This document shows positions 17,828-26,292 of a stretch of DNA of 64,000 nt, piece by piece. A program made the position numbers and the translations under genes. Position 1 is the first letter of the stretch. Every line of letters begins with the position of its first letter. Location: positions 62,001 through 126,000 of the forward strand of contig JAEUHR010000053.1 of assembly GCA_016794425.1 (NCBI GenBank), given 5' to 3'. The notes below the pieces were generated by a model, which saw only the letters and a program-made list of their open reading frames with translations, was not told where the DNA came from and did no database searches. The stretch comes from Planctomycetota bacterium. GTDB taxonomy: Bacteria; Planctomycetota; UBA1135; UBA2386.

Positions 17828-17829
17828 GG

Positions 17830-18765
17830 ATGAAGGCACATTCTGTGGTCGTGACGAACCCGACCGCCGAAGACCTGCGCAGACACCTCGTTGGCACCGG
17901 CCCCTGCGTGCGCGACCCGGCACCGTACCGGCTGGTCGCAGTCGAGGGCCTCGACGCCGGTGAGTTCCTGCATCGACTCTGTGCGCAGGACGTGCAGGGC
18001 CTCGCCGACGGGGTCGTGGCGCCGGCGGCGTTCCTCGACGCGAAGGGCAAGGTGCAGGTGACGTGCCTCGTGGCCCGGCTCGGCGGCGTGCACTGGCTCG
18101 AAGTGCAGGCCGAACAGGAGCCGCGGCTGCTGGCGCTACTCGAGCGCTACCACTTCACCGAGAAGCTGCGGTTCGCCGGCCGCCCGTCGGTCTGCCACGA
18201 GCGCATCGACGCCGGCGAGCCCGCCGCGGTGGTGGGCCGCGGCGTCGCGGCGGCCGACGCGGCGGGACTGCGGCTCGAGTTCACGCGGCGCTCGGTGCGC
18301 AGTGAACGGCGCCACACGTTCGCGGCGGCGGCCGTGCCGGTCGCGCCGGCGGACGACTGCGCTGAGTGCCTGCGCATGCTGGCCGGGCTCGTCCGCGTCG
18401 GCGTCGAGACCGAACCGAACACGCTGGCGCTCGAGGCGGACCTCGACGACCACTGCTCGACGACCAAGGGCTGCTACACCGGCCAGGAGATCGTCGCGCG
18501 CATCCACACCTACGGCCACGTCAACCGGCGGCTGTGCCTGCTGCAGCTCGGGCCCGGCGAACGCATCGCGGCGCCGGTGGCGCTGCTCGAGCCGGGCGAC
18601 GGCATCGCGGTCGGCCGCGTGCTGCACGCGGTGCCGGTGCCCGGCCGCACCGCGCGCCTCGGCCTCGGCTACCTGCCGAAGGACTTCCAGGCGTTCGGGA
18701 CCCAGCTGACGCTCGACGGTGGCGGCGCCGCGACCGTGATCGGCTACGAGCCTTTGCCGGCGTAG
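17830..18765 (+). CDS. ygfZ: YgfZ/GcvT-like folate-dependent Fe-S maintenance protein
   Basis: 311 residues. The signature KGCYTGQE (K213-E220) is the YgfZ motif, whose cysteine is essential in E. coli; YgfZ/IBA57 proteins use folate to help repair or mature Fe-S enzymes such as MiaB. The start at ATG 17830 is chosen over upstream in-frame ATGs because those lie inside the iscR regulatory region. Divergent from the isc operon, which agrees with a shared role. Its 3' end overlaps the convergent next gene by 22 bp. Confidence 0.9.
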   Translation: MKAHSVVVTNPTAEDLRRHLVGTGPCVRDPAPYRLVAVEGLDAGEFLHRLCAQDVQGLADGVVAPAAFLDAKGKVQVTCLVARLGGVHWLEVQAEQEPRLLALLERYHFTEKLRFAGRPSVCHERIDAGEPAAVVGRGVAAADAAGLRLEFTRRSVRSERRHTFAAAAVPVAPADDCAECLRMLAGLVRVGVETEPNTLALEADLDDHCSTTKGCYTGQEIVARIHTYGHVNRRLCLLQLGPGERIAAPVALLEPGDGIAVGRVLHAVPVPGRTARLGLGYLPKDFQAFGTQLTLDGGGAATVIGYEPLPA

Positions 18766-19487
18766 GCGAGCACGACGTAGCGCGGCGCGGCGCCTGCCGC
18801 GATGCAGACGCCGTCGACATCGCCGTGCAGCGCGGCGGTGTCGCCGTCCTCGCCGCGCGTGAACACGATCACTTCGTCGGCGCGCGGGCGGCCCGGAATC
18901 TCGGCGATGCGCAGCGTGCCACCGGCCGGCACGACCACCTCGTCGACCGACAGCGTGGCGGCCTTGTAGTCGGGCGCGAGCACGCGTTCGACCGTCAACG
19001 CGCCGACGGACAGGCGCTGCATGCGCCGCGGCGGCAGCGACTCGGGCGCGGTCGGGAACGTCTCCGCCGGCCGCCATTCGCCGGCCGTCGGGTCGAACGA
19101 CTTGCCGCTGCCGGCCAGCGGCAGCAGCGGCTTCTGTGCCATCGCCTCGCGGCCGTGCACCTCGCGCGGCGGCGCCGGCTGCCGTGCCGCCAGCAGCAGG
19201 ATCTCGCCGTGGCCGTTCTGGGCGCAGAACTCCGTGTGCGGCGGCAGGAACACTGCCATCGGCCGGCCCGCGAACGGCGTCGTGCGCGCGCCGCGCGCCG
19301 GCCACGCGGTGCCGCCGCCGATCAGGTCGAACGTGCCGGCCAGCAGCAGCGCCGCGGTCTCGCCGGCGCCGGTGACGAGGCGGTCGCTGCCGACGGGGCG
19401 CCACAGCTGCACCGACTCGGCCCAGCGCGCGTGCGGCAAGCCGAACGTGCGCAGCCGCGCGTCGCCGCTCCAAGGCGCGGTCGTCAC
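18744..19487 (-). CDS. IolB/KduI-family cupin (5-deoxy-glucuronate isomerase-like)
   Basis: 247 residues, a double-cupin protein resembling IolB: N-terminal 'FLPPHTEFCAQNGHGEILLL' strand pair and a C-terminal half with 'VVVPAGGTLRIAEIPGRPRADEVIVFTRGED'. The family isomerises 5-deoxy-D-glucuronate in inositol breakdown, but no other iol gene is in the window and the metal ligands cannot be matched confidently, so substrate is open. The GTG start overlaps the stop of the PPIase gene (GTGA). Confidence 0.5.
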   Translation of the reverse strand: MTTAPWSGDARLRTFGLPHARWAESVQLWRPVGSDRLVTGAGETAALLLAGTFDLIGGGTAWPARGARTTPFAGRPMAVFLPPHTEFCAQNGHGEILLLAARQPAPPREVHGREAMAQKPLLPLAGSGKSFDPTAGEWRPAETFPTAPESLPPRRMQRLSVGALTVERVLAPDYKAATLSVDEVVVPAGGTLRIAEIPGRPRADEVIVFTRGEDGDTAALHGDVDGVCIAAGAAPRYVVLAYAGKGS

Positions 19488-20857
19488 TTCGGCCCCGCCG
19501 GCGGTGCCGTCACCAGCTCGATCTGCGCGTCGCGTAGCACCTGCTGCTGCAATTCGAGCGCCTTGTAGCGGCGCAACTGTTCGACCAGCCGCACGTCGGA
19601 CGGGTCCGGGTCGACCTCGAGCACCTTGACCAGCCAGACGCCTTCCTCGCTGCGCACCGGCGCCGACACTTCGCCGGCGGGCAGGGCGAACGCGGCGGCC
19701 AGCACCGGTTCGGGCAGCTGGCCGGACTTGCGGCGGTGCCAGCCGGTGTCGCCGCCGCGCGGTTTGGTGGCGTTGTCCTCGCTCTCGATCGCCGCGACGT
19801 TGGCGAACGTCTCGCGGTCGAGCCGCTCGCGGACCTGCTGCAGGTGCGCCGTGGCCGCGGCGAAGTCGCGCGGCACGAGGTCGTTCGGATCGACGAGGGC
19901 GCGCACGAAGATCACGCCGAGGTGCCGGCGGGGGCCGACCAGGTCGAGCACGGTCTGGCGATCGCGGCGCAGTTCGGCCTGCAGGTCCGCGTCGGGCCAC
20001 AGCACCAGCGCGAGTTTGTCCAGCAGCACCTGGGCGCGGAACACGCGCAGCTCGCGCAGCGCCGCGACCGTCATGCCCTGGCCCTGCAGCAGCTGCTCGA
20101 ACGTCGCGCCGGCGTAGCGCGGGTCGCGCGCCGCCTCGGCGCGCCGCGCCGCGATCGACGCCTCGAGGTCGGCCTCGCCGACCTGGACGCCGCGCGCGCG
20201 CCCCAACGCTTCGATCGCCTGCAGGTAGACCACCTGGCGCACGAACCGTTCGCGTTCGGCGTCCTCGGCGGTGCGCAGCAGCAACAGGCCGAGGTCGGCC
20301 AGCGGCAGCGTCGTGTCGTCGACCTGCGCGCAGGCGCCGAGCGGCAGTGCATCCTGGTCGACCACGACGCGGCGCAGGCGGCGTTGCTCCTGCAGCCAGA
20401 GCTTCAGCATGTCCGGGCCGACCGCCTCCTCCTTGCCGAGGCCCAGTTCGGCTCGCACCAGCCGTTCCTGCGCCATCTGCACCGCGAGGTCGGCGAGCCA
20501 CTGGTCGGGGTTCGTGTTGCGCACCGCTGCGAAGCTGGCCGGGTTCTGGCCGGCCGCACGCAGCTGGTCCTGCAGCGTGTGCCAGAACTGCTCGACTTCG
20601 GGCCGCGTCGGCATCAGGCCCTTCTGCTCGGCCGCGCGGCGCGTCAGCGTCGCGTCGACGAGCAGCGCGATCGCCTCCTGGCCGCGGTCGCGGCGGCGCA
20701 GGTGGAAGGCCATCTCGAGCGCGACGTCGGTGCGCGTCACGGCGGCGGGCTTGCCGTCGAGCACGTAGCGCGCGAGCACGTCGTCGGGCGACTGGCCGCG
20801 CGCCGACGGGGCCAGCGACGCCAGCAGCAGGGGGGCGTACACGGACGATCGGGTCAT
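19484..20857 (-). CDS. Secreted parvulin-type peptidyl-prolyl isomerase (SurA/PpiC-like)
   Basis: 457 residues with a signal peptide (MTRSSVYAPLLLASLAPSARG). A long helical SurA-like chaperone region covers about residues 25-310, and the parvulin domain lies at the C-terminus, recognisable by GGDTGWHRRKSGQLPEPV...FALPAGEVSAPVRSEEGVWLVKV. Expected role is folding of periplasmic or outer-membrane proteins. The signature is clean but the helical region is highly charged and Arg/Ala-rich, which fits the genome's GC bias. Confidence 0.82.
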   Translation of the reverse strand: MTRSSVYAPLLLASLAPSARGQSPDDVLARYVLDGKPAAVTRTDVALEMAFHLRRRDRGQEAIALLVDATLTRRAAEQKGLMPTRPEVEQFWHTLQDQLRAAGQNPASFAAVRNTNPDQWLADLAVQMAQERLVRAELGLGKEEAVGPDMLKLWLQEQRRLRRVVVDQDALPLGACAQVDDTTLPLADLGLLLLRTAEDAERERFVRQVVYLQAIEALGRARGVQVGEADLEASIAARRAEAARDPRYAGATFEQLLQGQGMTVAALRELRVFRAQVLLDKLALVLWPDADLQAELRRDRQTVLDLVGPRRHLGVIFVRALVDPNDLVPRDFAAATAHLQQVRERLDRETFANVAAIESEDNATKPRGGDTGWHRRKSGQLPEPVLAAAFALPAGEVSAPVRSEEGVWLVKVLEVDPDPSDVRLVEQLRRYKALELQQQVLRDAQIELVTAPPAGPK

Positions 20858-20899
20858 GCGCGGCGGACGATACCAGAACGCATGGCCGCTGCCGCAGCG

Positions 20900-21685
20900 T
20901 CAGCCGAACCGGCCCTCGATGTAGTCCGCGGTCTCCTGGCGCGCCGGCGCGACGAACATCCGTTCGGTCGGCGTGTGCTCGACGACGCGGCCCATCAGCA
21001 TGAACACGCACTCGTCGCTGGCGCGCCGTGCCTGCGCCATGTTGTGCGTGACGATCAGGATCGAGTAGCGGCCGCGCAGGCTCCAGATCAGTTCCTCGAC
21101 CGCGGTCGTCGCCGCCGGGTCGAGCGCCGAGCACGGTTCGTCCATCAGCAGCACGGTCGGCTTGGTCGGCAGCAGCCGCGCGATGCACAGCTTCTGCTGC
21201 TCCTCGAGCGACAGGCTGGTCGCGCGCTCGTGCAGCCGGTCCTTGACGCGGTCCCACAGCAGCACCTCGCGCAGCGCCTGTTCGACCGTGGCGTCCTGTT
21301 CGCTGCGCGACCGCCGGTTCGGCTCGTGCAGTCGCTGCGCGAACAGCACGTTGTCGCGGATCGACAGCGGCAGCGGGTTCGGCCGCTGGAACACCATGCC
21401 GACGTGGCGCCGCACCTGGATCGGCGATGCGTCGGTCGCGTGGATGTCGTGGCCGAGCACCTTGATGCTGCCGGTCGTCGACACGTAGCCGAGCCGTTCG
21501 ACGATCCGGTTGCAGCTGCGCAGCAGCGTCGACTTGCCGCAGCCCGACGGGCCGATCAGCGCGGTGACCACGCCGCTGGCGACGTCGAGGTCGATCTCGA
21601 ACAGCGCCTGGAACGTGCCGTACCAGAGGTTCAGATCGCGCACCTCGACGGCCGGCGCCGGGCGGGAACGAGCGGGCTCAGCCAA
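20900..21685 (-). CDS. pstB: Phosphate ABC transporter ATPase PstB, copy with degenerate signature
   Basis: 261 residues. Walker A GPSGCGKST (45-53), Q-loop VFQ (Q100), Walker B VLLMDEP (E183), D-loop SALD and H-loop VTHN (H214) are all canonical. The ABC signature is not: LSGGQQQR is replaced by LSLEEQQK (residues 158-165). The start is taken as TTG 21685, which overlaps the upstream stop and has GGAGG 7 bp before it; no ATG or GTG gives a sensible N-terminus. Its ATP site motifs complement those lost in the neighbouring PstB, suggesting the two form a heterodimer. Confidence 0.9.
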   Translation of the reverse strand: MAEPARSRPAPAVEVRDLNLWYGTFQALFEIDLDVASGVVTALIGPSGCGKSTLLRSCNRIVERLGYVSTTGSIKVLGHDIHATDASPIQVRRHVGMVFQRPNPLPLSIRDNVLFAQRLHEPNRRSRSEQDATVEQALREVLLWDRVKDRLHERATSLSLEEQQKLCIARLLPTKPTVLLMDEPCSALDPAATTAVEELIWSLRGRYSILIVTHNMAQARRASDECVFMLMGRVVEHTPTERMFVAPARQETADYIEGRFG

Positions 21686-22460
21686 AGCGGCCCTCCAGGT
21701 AGTCGTTGGTGCGCTGGTCGCGCGCGCCGCCGCCGAACAGCGCGTCGGTTGCGGCGCACTCGACGCAGCGACCACCGAGGAAGAACGCGGTGCGGTCGGC
21801 GAGCCGCCGCGCCTGCTGCACGAGGTTCGTCACCAGCACGATCGTCAGCTCGCGGCGCAGTTCCTTCAGCACTTCCTCGATGCGCATCGTCGTCACCGGA
21901 TCGACCGCGATCGAGAACTCGTCGAGCAGCAGCAGCGACGGGTCCTGCGACAGCGCGCGCGCGATCGTCAGCCGTTGCTGCTGGCCGCCGCTCAGCAGCG
22001 AACCGAGGCCGTCGAGCCGGTCCTTGACCTCGTCCCACAGCGCGGCGCGGCGCAGGCAGCGCTCGACGATCTCGTCCAGCGCGGCGCGCCCCGTGGTACC
22101 GGCCAGCCGCGGGCCCAGCGCGACGTTGTCGTAGATCGACAGCGGCAGGCCGACCGGCAGCGGGAACACGACGCCGATCTGGCGCCGCAGCGCGTAGAGG
22201 TTGCGGACCGAGCGCACGTCGCGGCCCGCGAACGTCACGTTGCCGTCGACCCGCATGCGCGGCACGAACTCGTCCATCCGGTTCAGCGCGCGCAGGAACG
22301 AGGTCTTGCCGGCATTGGCCGGGCCGATGATGCCGAAGATCTCGTGTTCGCGGACGTCGAGGTCGACGCCCTGCAGGGCGACGTGGTCGCCGTAGCGCAC
22401 GGACAGGCCGCGCACCGTGACGAGGTTCGCCGGTCCGGTCGCCGGGGCGGGGGCGGTCAC
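21678..22460 (-). CDS. pstB: Phosphate ABC transporter ATPase PstB, copy with degenerate catalytic motifs
   Basis: 260 residues. It keeps a perfect signature LSGGQQQR (156-163), but Walker A is GPANAGKTS (46-54), the Q-loop glutamine is Pro (VVFP, residue 100), Walker B ends LLLLDEF with D-loop IAVD instead of SALD, and the H-loop histidine is Asn (VTNL, N212). By itself it should be a poor ATPase. GTG 22460 overlaps the pstA stop (GTGA); GTG 22463 is an alternative. Same length as the next gene and 3' end identical in sense (DYxEGRFG), so the pair arose by duplication. Confidence 0.9.
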   Translation of the reverse strand: MTAPAPATGPANLVTVRGLSVRYGDHVALQGVDLDVREHEIFGIIGPANAGKTSFLRALNRMDEFVPRMRVDGNVTFAGRDVRSVRNLYALRRQIGVVFPLPVGLPLSIYDNVALGPRLAGTTGRAALDEIVERCLRRAALWDEVKDRLDGLGSLLSGGQQQRLTIARALSQDPSLLLLDEFSIAVDPVTTMRIEEVLKELRRELTIVLVTNLVQQARRLADRTAFFLGGRCVECAATDALFGGGARDQRTNDYLEGRFG

Positions 22461-23344
22461 CACTTCTTCCTCCCGCGCAGCCGCATGCGGAACCAGATCG
22501 CGATCGAGTTCATCGCCAGCACGACCAGGATCAGCGTCAGCGCGACCGCGAACGGCACTGCGCGCGGCACGTCGGTGACCTGCGTCGACACCGTGTAGAG
22601 GTGGAACGACAGTGCCATCGTGCGGTCGAACACGGTCTCCGGCGTGACCAGACGCAGGAACACGGCGCCGGTGAACATGATCGGCGCGGTCTCGCCGACC
22701 GCGCGGCACACGACCAGGATCACGCCGGTCAGGATGCCGCTGACCGAGTTCGGCAGCACGATGCGCCAGATCGTCTGCCAGCGCGTGGCGCCCATGTTCC
22801 AGCAGGCTTCGCGGAACGCCTTCGGCACGGCCTTCAGCGATTCGCGCGTCGCGACGATCACGACCGGCATCGTCATCACCGCCAGCGTGCAGCCGGCGGC
22901 CAGGATCGACTCGCCGAAGTGCAGGAAGTGCACGAACGCGCCGACGCCGAACAGCGCGTGCACGATCGACGGCACGCCGGCCAGATTGACGATCGCGAGG
23001 TTGATCAGCCGCGTCAGCCGGTTGTCGCGCGCGTACTCGCTGAGGTAGATCGCGGCCGCGACGCCGAGCGGCAGCGCGACGGCCAGCGCGGTGGCGGTCA
23101 GCCAGATCGTGCCGACCAGCGCCGGCCAGATGCCGCCGGCGGCGCCGAGCCGCTGCGGCTTGTCGAACAGGAACGACCACGACAGGGCCGGTGCGCCTTC
23201 GAACACCAGCACGCCGAGGATGCCCAGCACCGGCACCAGCAGCAGCAGCGTGACGCACAGCAGCAGCATGCGCACCAGCCGCTGCACGAGCTGGCGGCGC
23301 TGCTCGAGCGGCGTGGCGTGGAACGGGGTCTCGCCCGGGTTCAT
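22457..23344 (-). CDS. pstA: Phosphate ABC transporter permease PstA
   Basis: 295 residues, six predicted membrane helices. The cytoplasmic coupling loop is EACWNMGATRWQTIWRIVLPNSVSGI, the EAA motif of importer permeases, followed by GETAPIMFTG as in PstA. Overlaps pstC by 4 bp (ATGA). Confidence 0.94.
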   Translation of the reverse strand: MNPGETPFHATPLEQRRQLVQRLVRMLLLCVTLLLLVPVLGILGVLVFEGAPALSWSFLFDKPQRLGAAGGIWPALVGTIWLTATALAVALPLGVAAAIYLSEYARDNRLTRLINLAIVNLAGVPSIVHALFGVGAFVHFLHFGESILAAGCTLAVMTMPVVIVATRESLKAVPKAFREACWNMGATRWQTIWRIVLPNSVSGILTGVILVVCRAVGETAPIMFTGAVFLRLVTPETVFDRTMALSFHLYTVSTQVTDVPRAVPFAVALTLILVVLAMNSIAIWFRMRLRGRKKW

Positions 23345-24291
23345 GCGCGCCCCCGACCGCCGCGGACCAGCCAGTCCGCGAGCAGGTTGATCGTGAACGT
23401 GATGCAGAACAGCACGAGGCCCAGCACGAACAGCGCCTGGTAGTGGTCGCTGTCGACCGCCGCTTCACCGAGTTCGGCCGCGATCGTCGCGGTGATCGTC
23501 GCCGCCGAGTCGAACACGCTGCTCGGCGGCAGCAGCCGGTGGCCGCTGGCCATCAGCACCGCGATCGTCTCGCCGAACGCGCGGCCGATGCCGAGCAGCA
23601 CCGCGGCCGACAGGCCGGGCCGCGCGTGCGGCAGCACGACCTTGCGGATCGTCTGCCAGCGCGTGGCGCCGAGTGCTTCGGCCGCCTCGCGGTGCGCGTC
23701 CGGCACGGCCTTCAGCGCATCCTCGGCCAGCGTCGTCATGATCGGCGCCGCCATCAGGCCGAGGATGATGCCGGCGTTCAGCACGTTGAGTCCGACCGGC
23801 GTGTCGAACAGCCGCTGGATCAGCGGGTTCATGACCTGCAGGCCGACCACGCCCCAGACCACCGACGGGATCGCGGCCAGCGTCTCGATGACGATCTTCA
23901 GCCACTCGCGGCGGCGGCCGGTCGCGAACTCGCCGACGTAGATCGCGGCCGCGAACGACAGCGGGACCGCCACCGCCATCGCGACCGCCGTGATCCACGC
24001 GGTGCCGGCGATCAGCGGCCAGGCGCCGTAGCTCGGCGGCTTCGCGGTGGGTTCCCAGCGCGCGCCGGTCAGCAGTTCGGACCACGACAGCCGGTGCCAC
24101 GCGAACTCGAAGCCCTGCGAGGCGATGAACACGATGATCGCCGCGATGAACAGCACGGCGCTGATGCCGCCCAGGCCGACGACGGCGCGCGCGAGCAGGT
24201 CCTGCCACCAGGCGCGGTCGCGGCGGTCGAGGGCCTGCGCGGCGCTGCGCGATCGGGCGCCGGCGCTCGGGGCAACGGTGGGGGGCGTCAC
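23341..24291 (-). CDS. pstC: Phosphate ABC transporter permease PstC
   Basis: 316 residues, six helices, EAA loop EAAEALGATRWQTIRKVVLPHARPG and the GRAFGETIAVLMASG segment typical of PstC. A charged, likely disordered N-terminus of about 30 residues precedes the first helix. GTG start, 3 bp after the phoU stop. Confidence 0.94.
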   Translation of the reverse strand: MTPPTVAPSAGARSRSAAQALDRRDRAWWQDLLARAVVGLGGISAVLFIAAIIVFIASQGFEFAWHRLSWSELLTGARWEPTAKPPSYGAWPLIAGTAWITAVAMAVAVPLSFAAAIYVGEFATGRRREWLKIVIETLAAIPSVVWGVVGLQVMNPLIQRLFDTPVGLNVLNAGIILGLMAAPIMTTLAEDALKAVPDAHREAAEALGATRWQTIRKVVLPHARPGLSAAVLLGIGRAFGETIAVLMASGHRLLPPSSVFDSAATITATIAAELGEAAVDSDHYQALFVLGLVLFCITFTINLLADWLVRGGRGRA

Positions 24292-24294
24292 GGA

Positions 24295-25359
24295 TCAGCT
24301 CGCCTGTTCGCCGCGGAGCAGCTCCATCAGTTCGCGCACGCGCGGCGCCAGCTGGCGGTAGACCGCTTCGGGGCCGGCGGCGGCGTCGATCGGCCACACC
24401 AGCACGGTCGTGTGGAACGGCACCTTGCCGATCTGTTCGCGCGCACCGTCGCCGATGCCGATCACGAGCTGGTAGTCGTCGAGCTGGTCGATCAGCGTCG
24501 CCAGCGGCGTCGGCCACGCCTTCGACAGGTCGAGGCCGACCGTGGCCGCGAAGTGGCGGTAGGCCCCGTCGACATCCTCGGCTGCGGCCCAGCCGGCGCT
24601 GCGGTAGCGACCGCTCTGCGGGAACGCCTTGCGCGTGAAGTGCTCGGCCAGCTGGCTCGGTCCGTTGTTCTGCGCGTCGACGAACAGGATCTGGAACGTC
24701 TTCTCGCCCTTGGTCTTGCCGGTGGCGACGAACACGGTCTCTTCGCAGATGTTCTTCGCCTGGTGGATCACGCGTTCGAGCCGGTTGAACGTCGCCATCA
24801 GCGAGAACAGGTCCGGCACCGGCCGCGAGTGGGTCTCGCCCTCCTTGACCAGGTCGGCGAACACGCGGTCGAAGTACTGCGCGAACTGCGCGGCCGTGGT
24901 CAGCGTCGCCTGCGCGATCGCGACGTCGCGCTGCTGGAAGCTGCGCAGCGAGTCGTTCAGCATGCGCCGCGCGTGTTCGGACATCATCTCGATGTCGCGC
25001 GCGACGACCGGCGGCGGCGCCGCCGACAGCTGCCCCGCGGTGCGGGCGATCGTCGCCGCGTAGTCGCCGATGCGTTCCAGCCCGATGTCGAGCCGCAGCA
25101 CCGCCGAGACGTAGCGCAGGTGGCCGGCGCTCGGCAGGTGGCGCGCGACGAACGCGTGGCACAGCCGGTCCAGCTCGCGCGTCTGCCGGTTGATCGTGTA
25201 GTCGCCGATCACCGTCATCGCGGCGAGGTCCTTGTCGAGCTTCAGCACCGACGTGACCGCATCGTCGATCGCCTTCGTGATCGCCTGGCCGACGACGGCC
25301 ACCAGGTCCTGGATCCAGGTCAGGTCCTTCTGCAGACGCTCTTCGTAGTGGGCAGGCAT
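24295..25359 (-). CDS. phoU: PhoU fused to an inactivated low-molecular-weight phosphatase-like domain
   Basis: 354 residues. Residues 1-215 are the two three-helix bundles of PhoU, which couples Pst transport to PhoR/PhoB signalling; the first ExxxD metal motif is kept (E95, D99) but the second has His for Asp (E195, H199). Residues 222-345 fold like the LMW-PTPase/arsenate reductase family, beginning ILFVDAQNNGPSQLAEHF. In active enzymes this loop is C-x5-R; here the Cys is D228 and the Arg is P234, so catalysis is excluded. It sits between pstS and pstC, an unusual place for phoU. Confidence 0.85.
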   Translation of the reverse strand: MPAHYEERLQKDLTWIQDLVAVVGQAITKAIDDAVTSVLKLDKDLAAMTVIGDYTINRQTRELDRLCHAFVARHLPSAGHLRYVSAVLRLDIGLERIGDYAATIARTAGQLSAAPPPVVARDIEMMSEHARRMLNDSLRSFQQRDVAIAQATLTTAAQFAQYFDRVFADLVKEGETHSRPVPDLFSLMATFNRLERVIHQAKNICEETVFVATGKTKGEKTFQILFVDAQNNGPSQLAEHFTRKAFPQSGRYRSAGWAAAEDVDGAYRHFAATVGLDLSKAWPTPLATLIDQLDDYQLVIGIGDGAREQIGKVPFHTTVLVWPIDAAAGPEAVYRQLAPRVRELMELLRGEQAS

Positions 25360-25387
25360 CGGAAGTTCCGGGCGGCGGATGGCGGGA

Positions 25388-26257
25388 TCAGAGCGGGCGC
25401 AGCGGCGGGTAGCCGTGCTCCATCAGCACGCGCTGGCCGGCGTCCGAGAGGATCCAGTCGAGGTATTCCTTGGTCGCGCCCTGCGGCGCGCCGTTGGTGT
25501 ACATGAACAGCGGGCGGGCGATCGGGTAGCTGCCGTCGATGATCGAGGCGTTGTTCGGCGCCACCGGGCCGCGCTCGGCGCCGGTCGTGACCGGCACCAC
25601 GCGCACGCCTTCGTTGGCGTAGGCGAGGCCGCTGTAACCGATCGCGCTCTTCGCCTTGCCACAGAAGTCGACGACGTCCTTGCTGCCGTTCAGGTTCATG
25701 CACTCGAGCTTGAACCGACCGGTCGAACCGCCGAGCACGGCCTCGCGGAAGTACTCGTAGGTGCCGCTGTTGTTCTGGCGGCTGACCAGCACGATCGGGT
25801 CGAGCTTCGGATCGCCGAGGTCGACGCCGAGCTGCGACCAGCGCGTCACCTCGCCGCCGTCGCCGAACAGCGCCTTCAGCTGCGCCATCGAGATCGACGG
25901 CAGCGGGTTGTCCCGGTGCACGAAGATCGCGATGCCGTCGTAGCCGACCTTGTGCTCGACCGGGTGCTGGCCGCGCTTCTCGGCGCGCGCCAGCTCCTCC
26001 TTCTTCAGCTTCCGCGAGCTGTTCGCGAGGTCGATCTTGCCGACGATCAGCGCCGCGATGCCGGTGCCCGACCCGCCGCCCGAGACCGACACGACGATGT
26101 GGTCGGTGACCTTGTCGTAGGCCTCCGCCCACGCGCCGGCCACTTCGAGCATCGTGTCGGAGCCGAGGTTGCGCACCTCCGTGTATCGCGCCGTGCCGCG
26201 CACACAGGCGGCGCCCCACGGCAGCAGCACGGCGAGCACGGCGAGCGGGGTTCGCAT
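25388..26257 (-). CDS. pstS: Phosphate-binding lipoprotein PstS
   Basis: 289 residues. Signal peptide with a lipobox ending in GAAC, so a membrane-anchored periplasmic binding protein. Phosphate-site segments are LGSDTMLEV, SVSGGGSGTGIAAL, NSSRKLKKEE and RQNNSGTYEYF. The start MRTPLAVLAVLLPW was chosen because it gives the signal peptide; an in-frame ATG 39 bp further up does not. First gene of the pst operon. Confidence 0.94.
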   Translation of the reverse strand: MRTPLAVLAVLLPWGAACVRGTARYTEVRNLGSDTMLEVAGAWAEAYDKVTDHIVVSVSGGGSGTGIAALIVGKIDLANSSRKLKKEELARAEKRGQHPVEHKVGYDGIAIFVHRDNPLPSISMAQLKALFGDGGEVTRWSQLGVDLGDPKLDPIVLVSRQNNSGTYEYFREAVLGGSTGRFKLECMNLNGSKDVVDFCGKAKSAIGYSGLAYANEGVRVVPVTTGAERGPVAPNNASIIDGSYPIARPLFMYTNGAPQGATKEYLDWILSDAGQRVLMEHGYPPLRPL

Positions 26258-26292
26258 GGGCGCGCAGAGCGTCGCGAGCGCACCGCGCCGGT

